Shown here: positions 21,624 through 30,690 of the stretch, piece after piece | Layout of the letters: each line of letters opens with the position of its first letter | How positions within the stretch are numbered: position 1 is the first letter of the stretch | From: Forficula auricularia | Taxonomy: Eukaryota; Arthropoda; Insecta; Dermaptera; Forficulidae | Direction of reading: 5' to 3' | Assembly: GCA_024734495.1 (NCBI GenBank) | Contig: JALMQS010000225.1 | Span: 13,049,573-13,113,572 of the forward strand | DNA: 64,000 bases | Program-made: the position numbers and the translations under genes | The notes under the pieces: generated by a model | Database searches by the model: none | Told to the model about the DNA's origin: nothing | The model's input: only the letters and a program-made list of their open reading frames with translations

Positions 21624-22591
21624 CCAGGTGAGTTTTTTTATCTTGATAGAGTCTTAAAACTCAAAAACAATGCATTATATGAAAAAGTTTCAAATAAAAG
21701 TTTGTTTATATCAAGGCGGAAACTAAACTACGTTATTGTCGACCTAGAACAAGCTTTCAAGGTTATTTCGAGGTCAAGTTCTGTTTTTTAAATGGAACCC
21801 TAATATGTTTCTGTACATATTCTTAATCTAAAAAAAAAAAACTGAACAACTTTTATTAGAACTATTTTTTCATACGACATCAAATAATAAAAATATTAAA
21901 TCTATTAGATCTCAAAAAATTCTAATAATTATTTTTAACAATAACTCAACTTAATTATTAACTAATAATGATCAAATATTTAATTATTAAATAAATAATT
22001 TAATAATTTTGCCCTCAAGGAGCTTCATTTATCGTGTTGTAAATCTCTTAAAAAAAATAACAAAAAAAAAAAAAATAGAAAATGTAAAGGCTACCAAGAA
22101 ACTTAAAATAACAAAATTCGATCTGGAATTCATCCAGAAGACTTGCAATACACTCTGGAATGTCGCAGAACAGAGTTGAAAAATTGCTAAATTATTAATT
22201 ATTATTAAATTATTTATTTAATAATTAATTATTTAATCATTATTATTTGATAATTAAGTTGAATGATTGTTAAAAATAATTATTAATATTTTTTTTTGAG
22301 ATCTAATTGATTTAATATTTTTTTTTATTTGATGTCGTATAAAAAAATAGTTCTTATAAAAGTTGTTCAGTTTTTTTTTGTAGATTCAGAATATGTACAG
22401 AAGCATATAGGTTTCCATTTAAAAAACAGAACTTTATCTCGAAATACCCTTGAAAGCTTGTTCTAGATCAACAAACAATTGCATAGTTTAGTTTCCACTC
22501 GATATAAACAAATTTTTATTTGAAACTTTTGTTCATATAATGAACTGTTTTTGAGTTATTAGACTGTCTCAAGATAAAAAAAACTCACCCG
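21624..22591. mobile_element. GTGAG-TIR element, copy
   Basis: Inverted ends CCAGGTGAGTTTTTTT (left) and complement ending CTCACCCGA (right) beside TA. Arms of about 280 bp surround a shortened interior containing ACACTCTGGAATGTCGCAG, part of the transposase-derived segment. No ORF. Confidence 0.75.
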
Positions 22592-23019
22592 ATATATATA
22601 AGCTTCGTGATAAGAAAAGAATTGGGGGGGAGTTCGGGGGTGGGGGTGTAAAAAATTTTTGGTAAATTAGCCTGCTCAGTGAGGGATGATTGGCATTGAC
22701 GTTCTGCTGCTGGTAGCCTAATTTATTATCAATGGCTGCCGGTCTAACGTCTAAATCCCTTTGCCCTGGAGGAAAATCCTCGCAGACGCTTCCTGCACGT
22801 AATAAGAGAAAGGTGGGGGGGGGGTGGAGATAGATTAAAACAGATAGAAATCTATATTTAAACGGAGCTCAAACTTTGACTTGCTCTTCTCGACTCTTTA
22901 GGATTAAATCCAACTTAATAATAAAATCGATACATCGAAAACCGTTTCGGTTCTTTCAAGTGAGTATACATACGGCTATAAGACACATTTCTATTCATTA
23001 TACACTGTATCGAAATCCA
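22592..23019. other. Gene-free, possibly single-copy sequence
   Basis: Includes two G-runs (about 22626, 22817) and a balanced-composition piece at 22680-22800. No recognised feature. Confidence 0.4.
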
Positions 23020-23815
23020 AGGTCAAAAAGTTAAGATTTGCCGATGACATTGCCCTTCTAGGAAGCAACAGAAAAGAATTAGAAGACGCATTGAATGGAA
23101 TTAACCAAATCCTAATAGAAGAAATCAAAATGAAAATAAACAATAATAAAACCAAAGTCCTAGTTTGTACAAAAAAAGAACAAACGAGACAGGAATGCAT
23201 CAAAATTAACCTAGAAGGAGTTAAGGAATTCCACTACCTAGGAAGTAAAATAACATGAGATGGGAGGAGCGAAAACGAAATTAAATCAAGAATTGTCCAA
23301 GCAAAAATGGGGTTTAATTAAAAACAAAAACTACTATGCTCCTCCTCAATCAGCTTAGAAAACAGGAAGTTGCTATTGAAGACATATGTATGGAGCATAG
23401 CCATATACGGGATGTGAAACCTGGACAATTAGAGAAGAGGAGAGAAAGAGATTAGAGGCTTTCGAAATGTCGTGCTACAGAAGAATGATGAATATCAAAT
23501 GGATGGATAGATAAAATTACAAATTAAGAAGTTCATGGAAAAATCGGAGAAAGAAGAGCCTTGTGGAAGAGTCTGAAGAAGAGAAGAGGTCAGATGATGG
23601 GGCACACACTGAGACATGGGGGACTTGGAGGTGGACGTGGGAAAGAAAAGGTGAAGGGGAAGGCCCAGATTAGAATATTTCATCCAAATAATTGGGGATA
23701 TGGGATGCCAGACGTTTAGGGAGGTCAAACAGATGGCGGGGGACAGAGTCGAATGTAGACGGGTGGTTGCGTCAAACCAGTCTTAGGACTGTATACTCAA
23801 TGATGATGATGACAC
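23020..23815 (+). pseudogene. RTE-like LINE 3' end, copy B
   Basis: Longer than copy A and starts inside the RT domain: LRFADDIALLGSNRKELEDA with the FADD catalytic box, then KMKINNNKTKVLV and QECIKINLEGVKEF. Downstream it matches copy A closely. Stops interrupt it: TGA in place of Trp after LGSKIT (about 23259) and TAA after KMGFN (about 23320), plus frameshifts near 23410 and 23505. It ends with the same 3' UTR and GATGATGATGA tail. 5'-truncated, as usual for LINE insertions. Confidence 0.85.
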
Positions 23816-24547
23816 ACTGTGATGCAAAAAAAAGTTGAACACTTGATTGATTCGATGATTGGGTGTCAAAAGAGGGCCTGTCGCTGGTCTCGTTGACATC
23901 AACCCTAATTCCCGGAGACGTCATCTGTTAGTCCAAATACTTAGGTTGACTTGTCGAGTTTGTAGAAGGCGCTGTTGAATTTGAGCTGCTGTACAATGCT
24001 TATCCCTCAATATCTCCAATAGTATGAATCGGTCATCTCTCTCATTTTAAGCTCTAATTTGACCAGATCTCGGTCTCCTGGCGTAAGTGTTTGTTTCTCT
24101 ATACCATTTTATTCACAGAGCTCTGTGGATACTTCCAACCGATGCTTTAAGTCATAGTCGTGTAACCAAAATAAATTTGGAGCGGTTATGTTCCGGGAGC
24201 CTAGTCTTTTAAGTCTACTCAAAAGGAAGACAGCAATGAATACGTGCCGATGAAATAAGCATCGTGGCAAGATTGTAAAGTGAAATGAAGTGTGTTTCGT
24301 TGTTTTTTAATGTTTATCGTTGGATTATTATTTATCGATTATCGTTCCGTGTGATTAAGTGCCGATGTTGTTGTGAAGAGACAACAACAGAATCAAGAAT
24401 AATTTGTTTATCTTACAATTTAAATATCAATAAATATTTAATTTTATTTATTCAGAGAAATGGCCCTTTGCTGAATTTTCTAACTACAAAGTATTGTTTA
24501 AATAATATCATTATTTGTTGTTTGACTTTAAATTAAATAACTTCATT
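23816..24547. other. Gene-free stretch
   Basis: No recognisable feature; the small ORF at 24285-24536 has no signature. Confidence 0.4.
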
Positions 24548-24657
24548 AGTTGAATAAAAGATTTCACTGTCGATGGTAACAGAATTGTTTTTATTTTAGG
24601 TTAAAAATAAAATGAGAGGTCTTCTGTTTTTTAAATGAAATAATTTTTAATTATTTC

Positions 24658-24700
24658 TAGAGACTATAGTTTCGAAGGCATTGCCTTCATCATCAGTCTA
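24658..24700 (-). ncRNA. Type I hammerhead ribozyme, complete
   Basis: On the minus strand: stem I TAGA, CTGATGA, extra T, stem II GAAGGC-aat-GCCTTC (six perfect pairs), GAAA, stem III A-C closed by a TATA loop with G-T, then C17 of the GTC triplet, and stem I TCTA. All invariant core residues are present. One nucleotide sits between A9 and stem II, a position where an insertion is known to be tolerated in some natural hammerheads. Predicted cleavage lies between 24662 and 24661. Confidence 0.85.
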
Positions 24701-24932
24701 TCACAAATATTTCAGTATTTAGTTACAAATTAAGATTTATACATTTAAAATTTTTAAAAATATATAATGTCTTTTCTTCATGTTTCTTCTTGGGAGATTA
24801 GAATGTAAAAAAAACATTCTAATCTCCCAAGAGGAAACATGAAGAAAAAGACATTATATATTTTTAAAAAATTTTAAATGTATAAATCTTAATTTGTAAC
24901 TAATTTGTAACTAAATACTGAAATATTTGTGA

Positions 24933-24975
24933 TAGACTGATGATGATGGAAATGCCATCGAAACTATAGTCTCTA
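24933..24975 (+). ncRNA. Type I hammerhead ribozyme, complete
   Basis: Mirror partner of 24658-24700. TAGA (24933-24936), CTGATGA (24937-24943), extra T, stem II GATGG-aaatg-CCATC, GAAA (24960-24963), C, loop TATA, GTC (24969-24971), TCTA (24972-24975). Stem II differs in sequence from the minus-strand copy yet still pairs over five positions. Confidence 0.85.
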
Positions 24976-25040
24976 GAAATAATTAAAAATTATTTTATTT
25001 AAAAAACAGAAGACTCTCTCATTTTATTTTTAACCTAAAA

Positions 25041-25630
25041 ATAAATAACTTCATTTGATTAATAAAATTCAAGTTTGTTTAAACCCATTGTTATACACCA
25101 ACACAAGACCCAGATTAAATAATTATACTATTTTAATTAACAAACATTTTATTTTATTTATTTTTGCCATCAAGAGCAAATTGATGATTGCTGAATTTTC
25201 AAAACAGTACAGTCGTTGAGTGACATACCAATACTTCCATCTTCCATCATTTATTAGAGCTAGAGCTTGAGGTACTTCCTCGGTCTTTAGTGGCATTATG
25301 CTTGGACAATATTTCAAATGAAATTAAATTAAAAGATGAGATATTCAAATCAAACTGATAAACATTAAAATATGTTAAATTTAATTCGATATTAGACGAT
25401 ATAATCATTTAATACAGAGGTCGGGGAACTTTTTTAGCCATTATCCCAAAATATTTTTGCGTAGGTCGCTGTTACCCCTAAATTCCTCGAACCCCTTCAT
25501 AACCTTATACTCTTCCCTCATCATTTTTGTATATGTACAAATACTACAAATAATAAATAAAACCATTAATAAATCATTTTTTAAACATTCAGATTTAGTT
25601 ATAAATATTGTGTAAAGCTTAAATGATAAA
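25041..25630. other. Gene-free stretch
   Basis: AT-rich, no recognised feature. Confidence 0.4.
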
Positions 25631-26011
25631 AATAATTTTTAAGAAAAAATAAAAACCGACTTCAAAAATTAAATGCAACAAATAAAATACACTAAAAGGT
25701 ATAAAATAATTATTATCTTATTTAGTTACAACTAAACGACGAAATATTAACATGAAATTACTTTTTTGTAGTCGGTGCCAAACATATACCTTTTTTATGA
25801 ATCGCACTCGACGGATCTTACTTAGTACGTTTGGCGGGTACGCTCGCTTTTAGGTATAGTTTGTTTGGTACCGACTTCAAAAAGTAATTTCATGTTAATA
25901 TTTCGTCGTTTAGTTGTAACTAAATAAGATAATAATTATTTTATACCTTTTAGTGTATTTTATTTGTTGCATTTAATTTTTTGAAGTCGGTTTTTATTTT
26001 TTCTTAAAAAT
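25631..26011. mobile_element. ACCGACTTC foldback, copy F4 (foldback only)
   Basis: Only the palindromic half of the family: arms bounded by AACCGACTTC/GAAGTCGGTT around the GCACTCGACGGATC...GGCGGGTACGC loop. The body found in F1-F3 is absent, so the foldback can exist or move by itself. No ORF. Confidence 0.75.
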
Positions 26012-26224
26012 TATCTTGTAGATGGTCTTATCAAATGTACTCAAATGGTATATTTATAAATATTTTTACACAGGAAAAAATAAAAATAAATAAATACCTC
26101 CAACATTCTTCAAACGTTTATTGAAATACCAAACGTATTCGCAGAATTTCTTCCTTTATCAAAAGAATTTTCAAAAATAATAAAGAAAAAGATATAGTTA
26201 AATTGAAAGTTTTTTGCCAAGGGT

Positions 26225-26345
26225 AGTAGAATTTTTATATATTGAAGGAGACAATAAAAGAGTGTGTCTTCTGTTGGAATTATAAATTTTATTTATAACA
26301 AGACTATATAGTTTTGAGAGCTTTGCCCTCTTCATCAGTTTATTA
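26225..26345 (-). mobile_element. PLE-type tail with damaged hammerhead
   Basis: On the minus strand: CTGATGA, A, GAGGGC-aaa-GCTCTC, then AAAAC where GAAAC is expected (G12 lost), then TATATAGTC. The tail motif CAACAGAAGACACACTC to TTGTCTCC follows, shared with 6850, 40856 and 56690. The core mutation should abolish cleavage. Confidence 0.5.
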
Positions 26346-26527
26346 CAATTGATTCACAGAAATTAATGTATGATTAATTCATGAATCCCTGAGCGAATAA
26401 CTAGTGACTGACTTTTTAATTTAAAATATTGAACTATTTAAAAATGATTATTGGCTAATAATTAATAATTTGTGTATTTACAACAATTTATTTTTTCAAT
26501 AATATAAAGCATAAACAATCAAATTTA

Positions 26528-26870
26528 TTAGTTGAATAAAAGATTTCACTGTCGATGGTAACAGAATTGTTTTATTTTAGGTTAAAAATAAAATAAAATG
26601 AGAGAGTCTTCTGCTTTAAATAAATAATTTTTAATTATTTCTAGAGACTATAGTTTCGAAGGCATTGCCTTCATCGTCAGTCTATCACAAATATTTTCAA
26701 ATTAGTTACAAATTAAGATTAAATCTTAATTTGTAACTAATTTGAAATATTTGTGACGACGATGATGAAGGCAATGCCTTCGAAACTATAGTCTCTAGAA
26801 ATAATTAAAAATTATTTTATTTAAAAAACAGAAGACTTCTCATTTTATTTTATTTTTAACCTCCAAAATC
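26528..26870. mobile_element. Head-to-head PLE-type palindrome 2
   Basis: Same layout as palindrome 1 but with a shorter centre (about 26720; TTAGTTACAAATTAAGATT and complement). The left hammerhead is intact (26642-26684, minus). The right counterpart (about 26758-26800, plus) has lost T4 (GACGATGATGAAGG) and should be inactive. The shared left flank and outward-reading ribozymes indicate a common origin with 24548-25040. Confidence 0.7.
26642..26684 (-). ncRNA. Type I hammerhead ribozyme, complete
   Basis: Minus strand: TAGA, CTGACGA (N7 is C, allowed), extra T, GAAGGC-aat-GCCTTC, GAAA, C, TATA, GTC, TCTA. Differs from 24658-24700 in the core only at the one variable position. Confidence 0.85.
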
Positions 26871-27100
26871 AAATTTATAATTTTATTTATTAATTTTATT
26901 AAAAAATGATTACAAATTTGTTTGAATATCTTAACAAGTCGAATTTTTTTTTTAACTTATTATACTGATTTTATACAGAGTAAACCCCAGAATAAATGAT
27001 ATATCATTTATGCACAAGTATACACATTTACTGTATCTAATTTTTTTTATATAACTATATATAACCAAACTTCTTGAGGATACAAATTCTCATTTAAATA

Positions 27101-27999
27101 CGAGGAGGAGTTGAAAAATAAGTTTCCCCTGTCGACTGTGGTCAGAGTTGTGTATGAAAGTCAAAAAATAGAATGAGACATTAAAGATATAACAAACCTT
27201 TATTTTTTCCACATAGGTACCAAGTACATTGAGACATTTGTCATATCGCTTAATAAGCTCTCAAAAAGCCCTCCAGGAAAAAATCAGGGCTTTGCATACG
27301 GAAGAAGCGTTGAACGGCTTGTTTCACTTCCTTATTGTTCCAAAGCGCCTTCCCCGAGATTTGTCTTCAAAGCCCGAAGGAAGTCGCCCGATGGAAGTCG
27401 CTCGGTGCGAGATCAGGACTGTATGGCGGATGGTGTAGGCGCTCCCAACCAAGAGTTGCAATATGGTTTTGCGTTGCCTCGCCGAATGTGGTCTGGCATT
27501 GTCATCCAACAGCAGAACGCCAGATGTGAGAAGGCCAGACCGCTTTTTCCGAATCGCCTCTTTCAATTTCGACAGGGTGTCACAGTAGCGCGTAGCATTG
27601 ATGGTTCCAATCTCCAAAAAGTCCAGCAACAAAACTCCTTGGGCGTCCCAGAAAACTGTGAGGAGCACTTTACCTGCAGAGGGAGTTGTCTTGAACTTCA
27701 GGTGATGACGGGTGTTTGTAGTCACAGTAGGTGTATCGGTGACTTGCGCGTTTTCCTGCTGTGTCGCCTTTCGCCCATAGCCGTTCAACGCTTCTTCCAT
27801 ATGCAAAGCCCTCGAATTTTTCTTTGGAGTGACTTTTGAAGCTTTATCATAGCTGATATGACAAGTGTCTCAACGTACTCGTACGAGAATAATAAAATAA
27901 AGGTATGTCATATCTTTAATGTCTCATTCTATTTTTTTGACTTTCATACACAACTCTGACCACAGTCGACAGGGGAAACTTATTTTTCAACTTCTCTCG
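27101..27999 (-). pseudogene. Snap-back mariner with duplicated 3' end
   Basis: TA-flanked element with inverted ends of about 220 bp (27101-27322 and 27777-27999). The central part encodes a mariner transposase fragment: KVLLTVFWDAQGVLLLDFLE, EAIRKKRSGLLTSGVLLL, DDNARPHSA and, in a shifted frame, HHPPYSPDLAPSDFH. The left end holds the C-terminal coding region (EVKQAVQRFFRMQSPDFFLE in frame pieces, KRYDKCLNVLGTYVEK). The right end holds the same C-terminal sequence inverted, in place of the N-terminal half (HTH and first catalytic Asp). The coding match at 27295-27320 and 27777-27805 (GGAAGAAGCGTTGAACGGCT) shows this directly. Cannot make a working transposase. Confidence 0.85.
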
Positions 28000-28080
28000 T
28001 AGGTGTTGGTTTTATTCTTTTTTGACAAAAAAAAACACATTTTTATCATTTATTTTTCTTTATTTTATTTTATTGTTACC

Positions 28081-28120
28081 AGGAACGTTTCGACATTTTC
28101 AAATATGTCATCATCAGCCT
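28081..28120 (-). ncRNA. Small hammerhead variant 3' of the PLE ORF
   Basis: Minus strand: stem I AGG, CTGATGA, extra T, stem II GACAT-(8 nt)-ATGTC, GAAAC, GTT, then CCT, which pairs with AGG. Stem III would be ACGT with no loop, so a monomer cannot form it. Small PLE-associated hammerhead variants that act as dimers have been described, and this fits them. Confidence 0.75.
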
Positions 28121-28557
28121 AAAACATTTCAATCATTACATAATTTTTATACAATGACAATTTCTCCACACAACAACAACTTAAAAATAACAACAAAATG
28201 ACATACCTTGGAACAATCTAAAGATGGGAAAAAATTCCCTCACATCGAAATTATTAGAGTATGTAACATTATTCTTTTGTTCAACAATTATTTGTGTATA
28301 AACATTCAAAGTTAAAGACTCTTTCATAAATCTCTGACCGTTTGTTAGATTCAAATTCTATTTGACAACTGAACTCCATTGCCAACTCAACACACCAAAT
28401 CCCCCCAAACATATCTCAATTACCTAAATGATTTTTAATTTTATTTAAAATTCCCGAGTAATATTTACTATTATTTTCCGTGTCTACCTTAAAATTCACA
28501 GTTTCAGTTAAGTTCTTTCTTATAAAGATTGATTCATAAAATTTTCTTTTAAACGTG

Positions 28558-29103
28558 TTACTTTCCGGCGTAAATTATTTTCGTGTCATCAAATTTAAAA
28601 TTATGTCTATTGTCTAATGCATGTATAGCTAATGCAGACACTGGGTTCTTATGAACTACAGATTTTTCATGTTCGAGCAATCTAACCTTTAATTTCCTCT
28701 TTGTTTCTCCAATATACATTTTATTACAGTCTCTGCACTCAATCCTATACACTACATTGTTCATTTCTAATTTTTCTATTTTATCTTTATTATTATAAAA
28801 TCGTTTCAAAGGTTTATTACATTTGAAACCAATATTGATTTCATGTTTCTTGAATACATTTTTTATTTTATTTGAAATACCTGGCACATACAAGATAGAA
28901 TTTTTATAATTTGCATTACTAGTTATCGGATTAATTGTATTCTTGCTTTGTTTTTTCTTTTTGTAATATATACCCATAACAAATTCACAGAAATCTTCTG
29001 GGTAGTCGTTTTTTATTGTTTTAAATTTCAGTTGTTCTAAGTTCTTTTTAATAAAACTCGGGTGGCATATCTTATGAATTCTATCTATTTCATTGTATAC
29101 CAC
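28558..29103 (-). CDS. PLE GIY-YIG endonuclease domain (truncated polyprotein)
   Basis: 181 codons, corresponding to the C-terminal third of a Penelope-like polyprotein. Residues 1-60 (CHPSFIKKNLEQLKFK, YPEDFCEFVMGIYYKKK) resemble the linker after the RT domain. Residues 80-110 hold KIKNVFKKHEINIGFKCNKP. The endonuclease begins about residue 117 with NVVYRIECRDCNKMYIGET, followed by KRKLKVRLLEHEK, giving the GIY and YIG elements, the CxxC pair typical of PLEs, and the conserved Arg and Glu. The domain nicks target DNA for target-primed reverse transcription. The reading frame stops just upstream of the first Met and no RT is seen, so it is a fragment that kept its frame. Translation from this Met is doubtful. 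Confidence 0.85.
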   Translation of the reverse strand: MVYNEIDRIHKICHPSFIKKNLEQLKFKTIKNDYPEDFCEFVMGIYYKKKKQSKNTINPITSNANYKNSILYVPGISNKIKNVFKKHEINIGFKCNKPLKRFYNNKDKIEKLEMNNVVYRIECRDCNKMYIGETKRKLKVRLLEHEKSVVHKNPVSALAIHALDNRHNFKFDDTKIIYAGK

Positions 29104-29110
29104 ATTTATT

Positions 29111-29479
29111 TATGTACCTAATTTTTTCTTTTCCTTGTTCCAGGTCTCTATCTATACATTCTAGTCGTGAAAACATTCATCGTTGAGAAATTGAAGTTGC
29201 GAGTCTATATGCTCATCGGATGGGTGAGTACAACAATACCACAGCAATCATTTCTATTATCAATTGTTTAGGGCTATAAGATAATCAATGTTTGAAATGA
29301 AATGAAATTTAATTTGATATAGGTCAGTAAGGCCTTACCAAAATGTGGGCGGCGTTTTGGGATTCCTATTAAAATTTCAAAACCTTACAATTCTACTAAA
29401 CCTTTTTGATTATTATTATATTGATTAGTTATGTCCATCGATTAAAATTCTTAAAGTTGTTATAGGTAAACAAGGACTA
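29111..29479. other. Gene-free stretch
   Basis: Nothing recognised. Confidence 0.4.
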
Positions 29480-29833
29480 TCTTTTATGCAGATAATTTAT
29501 ATTTTATTGCCAACATCAGCATTGTTGACTTCTTCATGGCTCTAAAATGTGTTAAAGTCCTCAGTTAACTTTTAAATATTGTATTTTTATTAAATTAATT
29601 ATTTTTCGTAAATACCTATTGCTTTTATAAACTATTATTGTACCTGAAGTTGTTTTTTTGGCCACGGATGGCGCTAAGCGGTTGCGCACGGATCGAATAA
29701 AGAAGAACAATCACAATTGTTTTTTTATCTTTTATATTGTTTTGATAACAAATTGGTGATTCAGTGAAGACATACGCTTTAGAATGTTTTTTCTTGTAAG
29801 TTAGAACTCCTGACAAACAAATTTATAAAATGA

Positions 29834-29874
29834 GCCACTGAGGGAAGTCGGTAATCAATGACGAAACGTTTGGC
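29834..29874 (+). ncRNA. Small hammerhead variant, slightly damaged
   Basis: Stem I GCCA (29834-29837) pairs with TGGC (29871-29874). The core reads CTGAGGGA, one G more than CTGAGGA, then A, stem II GTCG/TGAC, GAAAC (29863-29867), GTT. The extra G probably inactivates it. The mirror copy is at 30649-30690. Confidence 0.5.
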
Positions 29875-30224
29875 CCATTTAATTAAGAAACTTTTGCTTT
29901 TGATTTAAGTCCAGCTCCCTACGATCCTTTTAAATGTTTGATTATGCATGACAACGGCGAGATAATACATAATAATAAATAAATAAATAAATATATAATA
30001 ATAATTCTTAGAAATACATGTTATCAGGGAAATAAAGAACTATCTTTTATGCGATAATTTAAATTTTATTACCAACGTTTTGTTCACTTCTTCAGGCTCT
30101 AAAAGTGATAAGGCTCAATTAATTTTGTATGTATTGAAGTGGTTTTAGAAATCAAAATTTTGTTTTTAATTTGAAAATATGTTATAATTTATATTAATTG
30201 AGGCTTATCACTCTTTAGAGCCCT

Positions 30225-30262
30225 GAAGAAGTCAAGAAACGTTGGCAATAAAATATAAATTA
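30225..30262 (+). ncRNA. Hammerhead remnant without stem II
   Basis: GCC CTGAAGA A GTCAA GAAAC GTT GGC: stem I GCC/GGC and both core boxes remain, but stem II has collapsed to a few bases. Full relatives (for example near 55311) have GTCAAC-aaa-GTTGAC here. Not expected to be active. Confidence 0.45.
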
Positions 30263-30648
30263 TCTGAATAAAGATCTTATTTCCTATAGCAACTTGGAAG
30301 CATTATTACTATCATATCATTCAAAGGAATCGTAGGGGAGTTGGACAAAGATTTCAAATTAAATTAAATGAGCCACTGAAGAAGTTGCAAAACAGCAACA
30401 ACAGTATGGCATATTTAATCAAAACTTGTATTTAATTTAATTTAAAGTCTTGTCAACTCCCTGCGATTTCTTGTAATTATTAATCATGGACACGATAATG
30501 AAATATTATTATATATTTATTTATTTATGAATTATAAATTATTAAATATTATTTCGTTATTCTGCATCCATAATCAAACATTTAAAGGATCGTATGGAGC
30601 TGGAGACCAGAATTTAAATCAAATTCATTAAAGTTTCTTAATTAAATG

Positions 30649-30690
30649 GGCCAAACGTTTCGTCACTGATTAGCGACTTCCTCAGTCGGC
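30649..30690 (-). ncRNA. Small hammerhead variant
   Basis: Minus strand: GCC with an inserted G before A, CTGAGGA, extra A, stem II GTCGC-taatca-GTGAC, GAAAC, GTT, TGGC. The core is intact and stem II has five positions with one wobble. The inserted G weakens stem I. Stem III is the loop-less ACGT type. Confidence 0.55.

Larger units (their letters stand above)
24548..25040. mobile_element. Head-to-head PLE-type palindrome 1 with two hammerheads
   Basis: Arms of about 215 bp mirror around 24815 (GGGAGATTAGAATG and complement). Each arm carries a hammerhead ribozyme reading outward (24658-24700 minus, 24933-24975 plus), followed by TCTAGAAATAATTAAAAAT and AAACAGAAGA. The left flank GTTGAATAAAAGATTTCACT (from 24552) is shared with palindrome 2 at 26528. 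Penelope-like elements are known to carry hammerheads and to insert as inverted or tandem pairs, so this is probably two 5'-truncated PLE-type copies. Confidence 0.75.
28060..29110 (-). mobile_element. Penelope-like element, 3' part
   Basis: 5'-truncated PLE containing the GIY-YIG endonuclease ORF (28558-29103) and about 450 bp of downstream sequence that includes a small hammerhead (28081-28120). The reverse transcriptase domain is missing. ORF and ribozyme have the same sense, as in described PLEs. The exact ends are not resolved. Confidence 0.75.

Noticed and set aside
26100..26180. Possible further hammerhead (also 63372-63440)
   Set aside because: TTGATAAAGGAAGAAATTCT then GCGAATACGTTTGG resembles a decayed core, but C3, G8 and the GAAA box are all changed; too weak to annotate as ribozyme.
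27335..27839. Plus-strand ORFs across the snap-back mariner
   Set aside because: Antisense of the transposase; the mariner motifs are on the minus strand.
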